Assembly (NCBI GenBank): GCA_034422875.1 | Contig: DAOUJI010000010.1 | Location: 1-16,217, forward strand | DNA length: 16,217 bases | Direction: 5' to 3' | DNA from: DAOUJI01 sp034422875 | Lineage (GTDB): Bacteria; Chloroflexota; Dehalococcoidia; Lucifugimonadales; JAGWBF01 | Shown: positions 13,936 to 16,217 of the stretch, one piece after another | How the letters are laid out: each line of letters starts with the position of its first letter | Position numbering within the stretch: the stretch's first letter is position 1 | Position numbers and translations under genes: made by a program | Notes under the pieces: generated by a model | Database searches by the model: none | The model's input: the letters and a program-made list of their open reading frames with translations, nothing else | Told to the model about the DNA's origin: nothing

Positions 13936-14817
13936 ATGAGAATAGGAGTCTCATTTCCAACGGTGGAAATCGGGCATGACATGGGAGCCGTGCGGACCTT
14001 TGTGCAGGCCGCAGAGGACCTGGGCTATAGCCACGTGCGTATCCTGGACCACGTTCTTGGCGCCAACCCGGAGTTCCACCCGGGCGTGGACTATTTCGCC
14101 TACACCCATGAGAGCGTGACCCATGAACCCCTGACTCTCATGGCCTACATCGCGGGACTCACCGAACGCATAGAGATGGTCACTGGCATTCTCATCCTTC
14201 CCCAGCGGCAAACGGCCCTGGTTGCCAAGCAGTGCGCCGAAATAGACGTGCTGAGCAACGGGCGGCTCAGGCTGGGCATAGGCGTGGGCTGGAACCCCGT
14301 GGAATACGAGGCGCTGAACGAAAACTTCAGAGACCGGGGAGTGCGCTCCGAGGAACAAATCGAAGTTCTGAGAGAGCTTTGGACCAAGCCGGTGGTCAAC
14401 TACGAGGGCAAGTACCACAAGATTTCCCACGCAGGCCTGAACCCCATGCCCGTGCAACAGCCCATCCCACTCTGGGTAGGCACCGGCCGGTCCATACAGC
14501 CCAGGCCGCCGGAACGGGTGCTGCGGCGAGCGGGAAGGCTGGGCGACGGCTGGCTCCATCAGCTAAAGACCGACGACGTTGGCCTCGAGGCTATCGCACG
14601 GGTGAAACAGTACGCAGAAGAAGCAGGCAGAGACCCGTCGTCGATAGGAATGGAACCCAGCCTGACCCTGTCAGGCTCAGACCCGGAACCCTGGGTCACC
14701 ACGGCCAGAGAATGGGACAATTTGGGTTCCAGCCACCTGGCTCTCAACTTCAGAGGCGACGCCGCTGACGGTTGCATGGAGAAGATGCAGACCTTCAAGG
14801 ACGCATACGGCCTCTAA
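13936..14817 (+). CDS. LLM class flavin/F420-dependent oxidoreductase, paralogue 2
   Basis: A 293-residue LLM-superfamily barrel protein, the closest paralogue of the gene just upstream. They share IGxxFPTxxIGHDxGAVR at the start, LDHVLGAxPExHP, YTHES, ILILPQRQTALxAKQ, a GWNPVEYEAL block with ENFRDRG, and HAGLNPMPVQ. They differ most in the sugar- or substrate-side loops (GTGRSIQPRPPERV against GGGWSGWEALPPERA) and in the last 100 residues, so they have probably diverged in substrate. AAAGGA about seven bases before the ATG fits as ribosome site, and the gap from the previous gene is only 28 bases. The PPOX-like gene follows after 14 bases. Role: probably FMNH2- or F420H2-dependent oxidation or reduction of an organic compound; not assignable further. 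Confidence 0.9.
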   Translation: MRIGVSFPTVEIGHDMGAVRTFVQAAEDLGYSHVRILDHVLGANPEFHPGVDYFAYTHESVTHEPLTLMAYIAGLTERIEMVTGILILPQRQTALVAKQCAEIDVLSNGRLRLGIGVGWNPVEYEALNENFRDRGVRSEEQIEVLRELWTKPVVNYEGKYHKISHAGLNPMPVQQPIPLWVGTGRSIQPRPPERVLRRAGRLGDGWLHQLKTDDVGLEAIARVKQYAEEAGRDPSSIGMEPSLTLSGSDPEPWVTTAREWDNLGSSHLALNFRGDAADGCMEKMQTFKDAYGL

Positions 14818-14831
14818 GACCGACAGCAACT

Positions 14832-15299
14832 ATGAAGTGGACTGAATTCAAGGGTCACCAGCCCGACCTGGCAAAGCTGGGTGAAGAACGGTTTGACAAG
14901 ACCGGGCTGGTCCTTCTCGCAACGCTGCGCAAGGACGGCTGGCCCAGAGTGTCCCCGGTGGAACATATCTTTGCCGGCGACGAGTTGTACCTGGGCATGA
15001 TGTGGCAGTCTCGCAAGGCCCTGGACCTGCTCCGCGACCCCAGGTGCAGCTTGCACAACGCAGTGTCGGACACCGCAGGGGGCCAGGGCGAGTTCAAGGT
15101 GTACGGAAAGGCTGTGGAAGTGAAAGACCCGTCGGAACGCAGCCGCTTCAGCGACGCCTGCTTCGAGAAGATGAAGCTCCGCCCGGAGGAGTTGGGGTCC
15201 TACCACCTCTTCTCCGTCGACGTGTCCTCGGCAGCGGCCGCCACTCTTCACCAGGGCCAATGGGTCCACGATATTTGGAGGAGCCGAGTCAATGACTAA
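14832..15299 (+). CDS. pyridoxamine 5'-phosphate oxidase-family (split-barrel FMN/F420) protein
   Basis: A 155-residue protein of the flavin/deazaflavin oxidoreductase split-barrel fold. The pattern FDKTGLVLLATLRKDGWPRVSPVEHIFAGDELYLGMM (key residues G25, T31, D35, G36, P38 and P42), then SRKALDLLRDPRCSLHN, GEFKVYGKAVEV and a closing WRSR segment, is typical of small PPOX-like proteins that bind FMN or F420. Real PdxH is longer (about 200 residues) and has other substrate residues, so vitamin B6 synthesis is not implied. A longer in-frame ATG at 14772 lies inside the upstream gene; the ATG at 14832 matches the family start. It lies 14 bases after LLM2 and overlaps LLM3 by eight, so it is translationally coupled and could supply or oxidise the cofactor for its LLM neighbours (inference). 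Confidence 0.85.
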   Translation: MKWTEFKGHQPDLAKLGEERFDKTGLVLLATLRKDGWPRVSPVEHIFAGDELYLGMMWQSRKALDLLRDPRCSLHNAVSDTAGGQGEFKVYGKAVEVKDPSERSRFSDACFEKMKLRPEELGSYHLFSVDVSSAAAATLHQGQWVHDIWRSRVND

Positions 15300-16203
15300 C
15301 CCGATGCGCGTCGGGCTCACCTTCCCTCAGCGAGAGATGATGCCAGACAGAGGTTCGGTCAAGGAGTTTGTCCAGGCGGCGGAAGACTTGGGATACGACC
15401 ACATAGTCTGCGCCGACCATGTACTGGGCGCCGACCCAGCACATCATCCCTTCCTGAACGACCGTCCCTACAGCCACGAGAGCATAGTCCATGAGGCTTT
15501 CATGCTCTTGTCCTTCGTTGCCGGGCTGTCGTCCAAGCTGGGCCTTCTCACCGGCGTCCTGATTCTCCCCCAGCGGCAGACAGCCCTGGTGGCCAAGCAG
15601 GCAGACGAGCTTGACTTCATCTCCGACGGAAAGTTCAGGCTGGGTGTGGGCACAGGATGGAACCACGTGGAGTACGAGGCGTTGAACGAGAACTTCCGTG
15701 ACAGGGGTCGCCGCTCCGAGGAGCAGATTGAGCTGATGCGGGAGCTATGGACGCAAGAGACGGCGGACTTCTCAGGCCGTCATGACCGAGTTCGCCACGC
15801 GGGAGTCAATCCCCTGCCGGTGCAGCGTCCAATCCCTGTCTGGTTGGGGGGCGGACGGAACGCCGAACCGGGCAACGCCGCAGAGCGGGTCGTGGAACGG
15901 GTGGGGCGGATGGCCGATGGGTGGCTGCCCCAGTTCCCCACAGACGACTCGGGCATGGCCATTCTGGAACGGATGCGCCAATACGCCCGCGACGCGGGCA
16001 GGGACCCGTCCGAGATTGGCATTGAGGGGCGGATCCGGGTTGCTGGCAAGGGGCCTGAGGAATGGGCTTTGGAAGCCGGTTGGTGGAAGGACGCGGGAGC
16101 GACCCACATCAACGTGGACACCCGTTGGTCCGAGATGCCCCGGCCCGAGCAGCACATAGACGTGGCCAGACAGTTCAAAGAGGCTATTGCAGGACTTCAG
16201 TAA
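15292..16203 (+). CDS. LLM class flavin/F420-dependent oxidoreductase, paralogue 3
   Basis: A 303-residue LLM-superfamily barrel protein, more diverged from paralogues 1 and 2 than they are from each other. It opens RVGLTFPQREMMPDRGSVKE, has CADHVLGADPAHHP and YSHES where the others have LDHVLGA and YTHES, but keeps ILPQRQTALVAKQ, GWNHVEYEALNENFRDRG and HAGVNPLPVQRPIPVWLGGG. In the cofactor block the usual proline of GWNPVEYEAL is a histidine. GGAGGAG (15277-15283), eight bases before the ATG at 15292, fixes the start inside the end of the PPOX-like gene; an internal ATG at 15304 is a weaker alternative. It is the last complete gene; the remaining 14 bases hold nothing I can identify. Confidence 0.9.
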   Translation: MTNPMRVGLTFPQREMMPDRGSVKEFVQAAEDLGYDHIVCADHVLGADPAHHPFLNDRPYSHESIVHEAFMLLSFVAGLSSKLGLLTGVLILPQRQTALVAKQADELDFISDGKFRLGVGTGWNHVEYEALNENFRDRGRRSEEQIELMRELWTQETADFSGRHDRVRHAGVNPLPVQRPIPVWLGGGRNAEPGNAAERVVERVGRMADGWLPQFPTDDSGMAILERMRQYARDAGRDPSEIGIEGRIRVAGKGPEEWALEAGWWKDAGATHINVDTRWSEMPRPEQHIDVARQFKEAIAGLQ

Positions 16204-16217
16204 CCTATATCGACGGA

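Noticed and set aside
14772..14831. Extended start of the PPOX-like gene inside LLM2
   Set aside because: The added residues are an out-of-frame reading of the LLM2 end; the protein family starts at the ATG at 14832.

Overview
The window looks like a free-living bacterial chromosome of moderately high GC, most likely Chloroflexota and probably close to Dehalococcoidia/SAR202. That placement is inferred from three things. The signal recognition particle RNA is the long form with an Alu domain. Three luciferase-like (LLM) flavin/F420 oxidoreductases sit beside a split-barrel flavin/F420-type protein, a family expansion typical of that group. Lgt carries a GRxGDIINGEH-type signature. I see no phage, transposase, CRISPR, tRNA or rRNA.

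Left part (1-4123): the first codons of a Kef-type cation/proton antiporter run off the left edge on the minus strand. It is divergent from an MFS exporter (316-1596). A minus-strand zinc-dependent alcohol dehydrogenase (1646-2674) separates that exporter from a second MFS exporter (2885-4123).

Middle (4190-9667): a tandem-domain carboxymuconolactone decarboxylase-like protein comes first, then a small cupin and a nine-repeat TPR protein started by TTG. These face a minus-strand pair, aldo/keto reductase followed by NudC-type NAD pyrophosphatase. GalU (UTP-glucose-1-phosphate uridylyltransferase) lies further right on the minus strand.

Housekeeping block (9852-12917): a well-placed promoter drives the long SRP RNA. 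rsmA, ispE and lgt follow on the same strand with little or no spacing, so RNA processing, ribosome maturation, isoprenoid synthesis and lipoprotein modification may share transcripts.

Right part (13014-16203): a tight four-gene operon LLM1-LLM2-PPOX-LLM3, probably a paralogue-rich oxidative or reductive catabolic cassette.

The most unusual feature is a family of short palindromic repeats around a perfect 28-bp core (GTAGGGGCGACCGG plus its reverse complement). One copy supplies the GalU stop codon and a degenerate copy lies upstream of galU. A third is inserted in frame inside ispE, adding ten codons without breaking the gene, as Rickettsia palindromic elements do. A second, unrelated hairpin repeat forms the C-terminal tail and stop codon of the same ispE. 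Intergenic stretches are all short (under about 225 bases); their contents are listed as promoters or repeats where I could support them.
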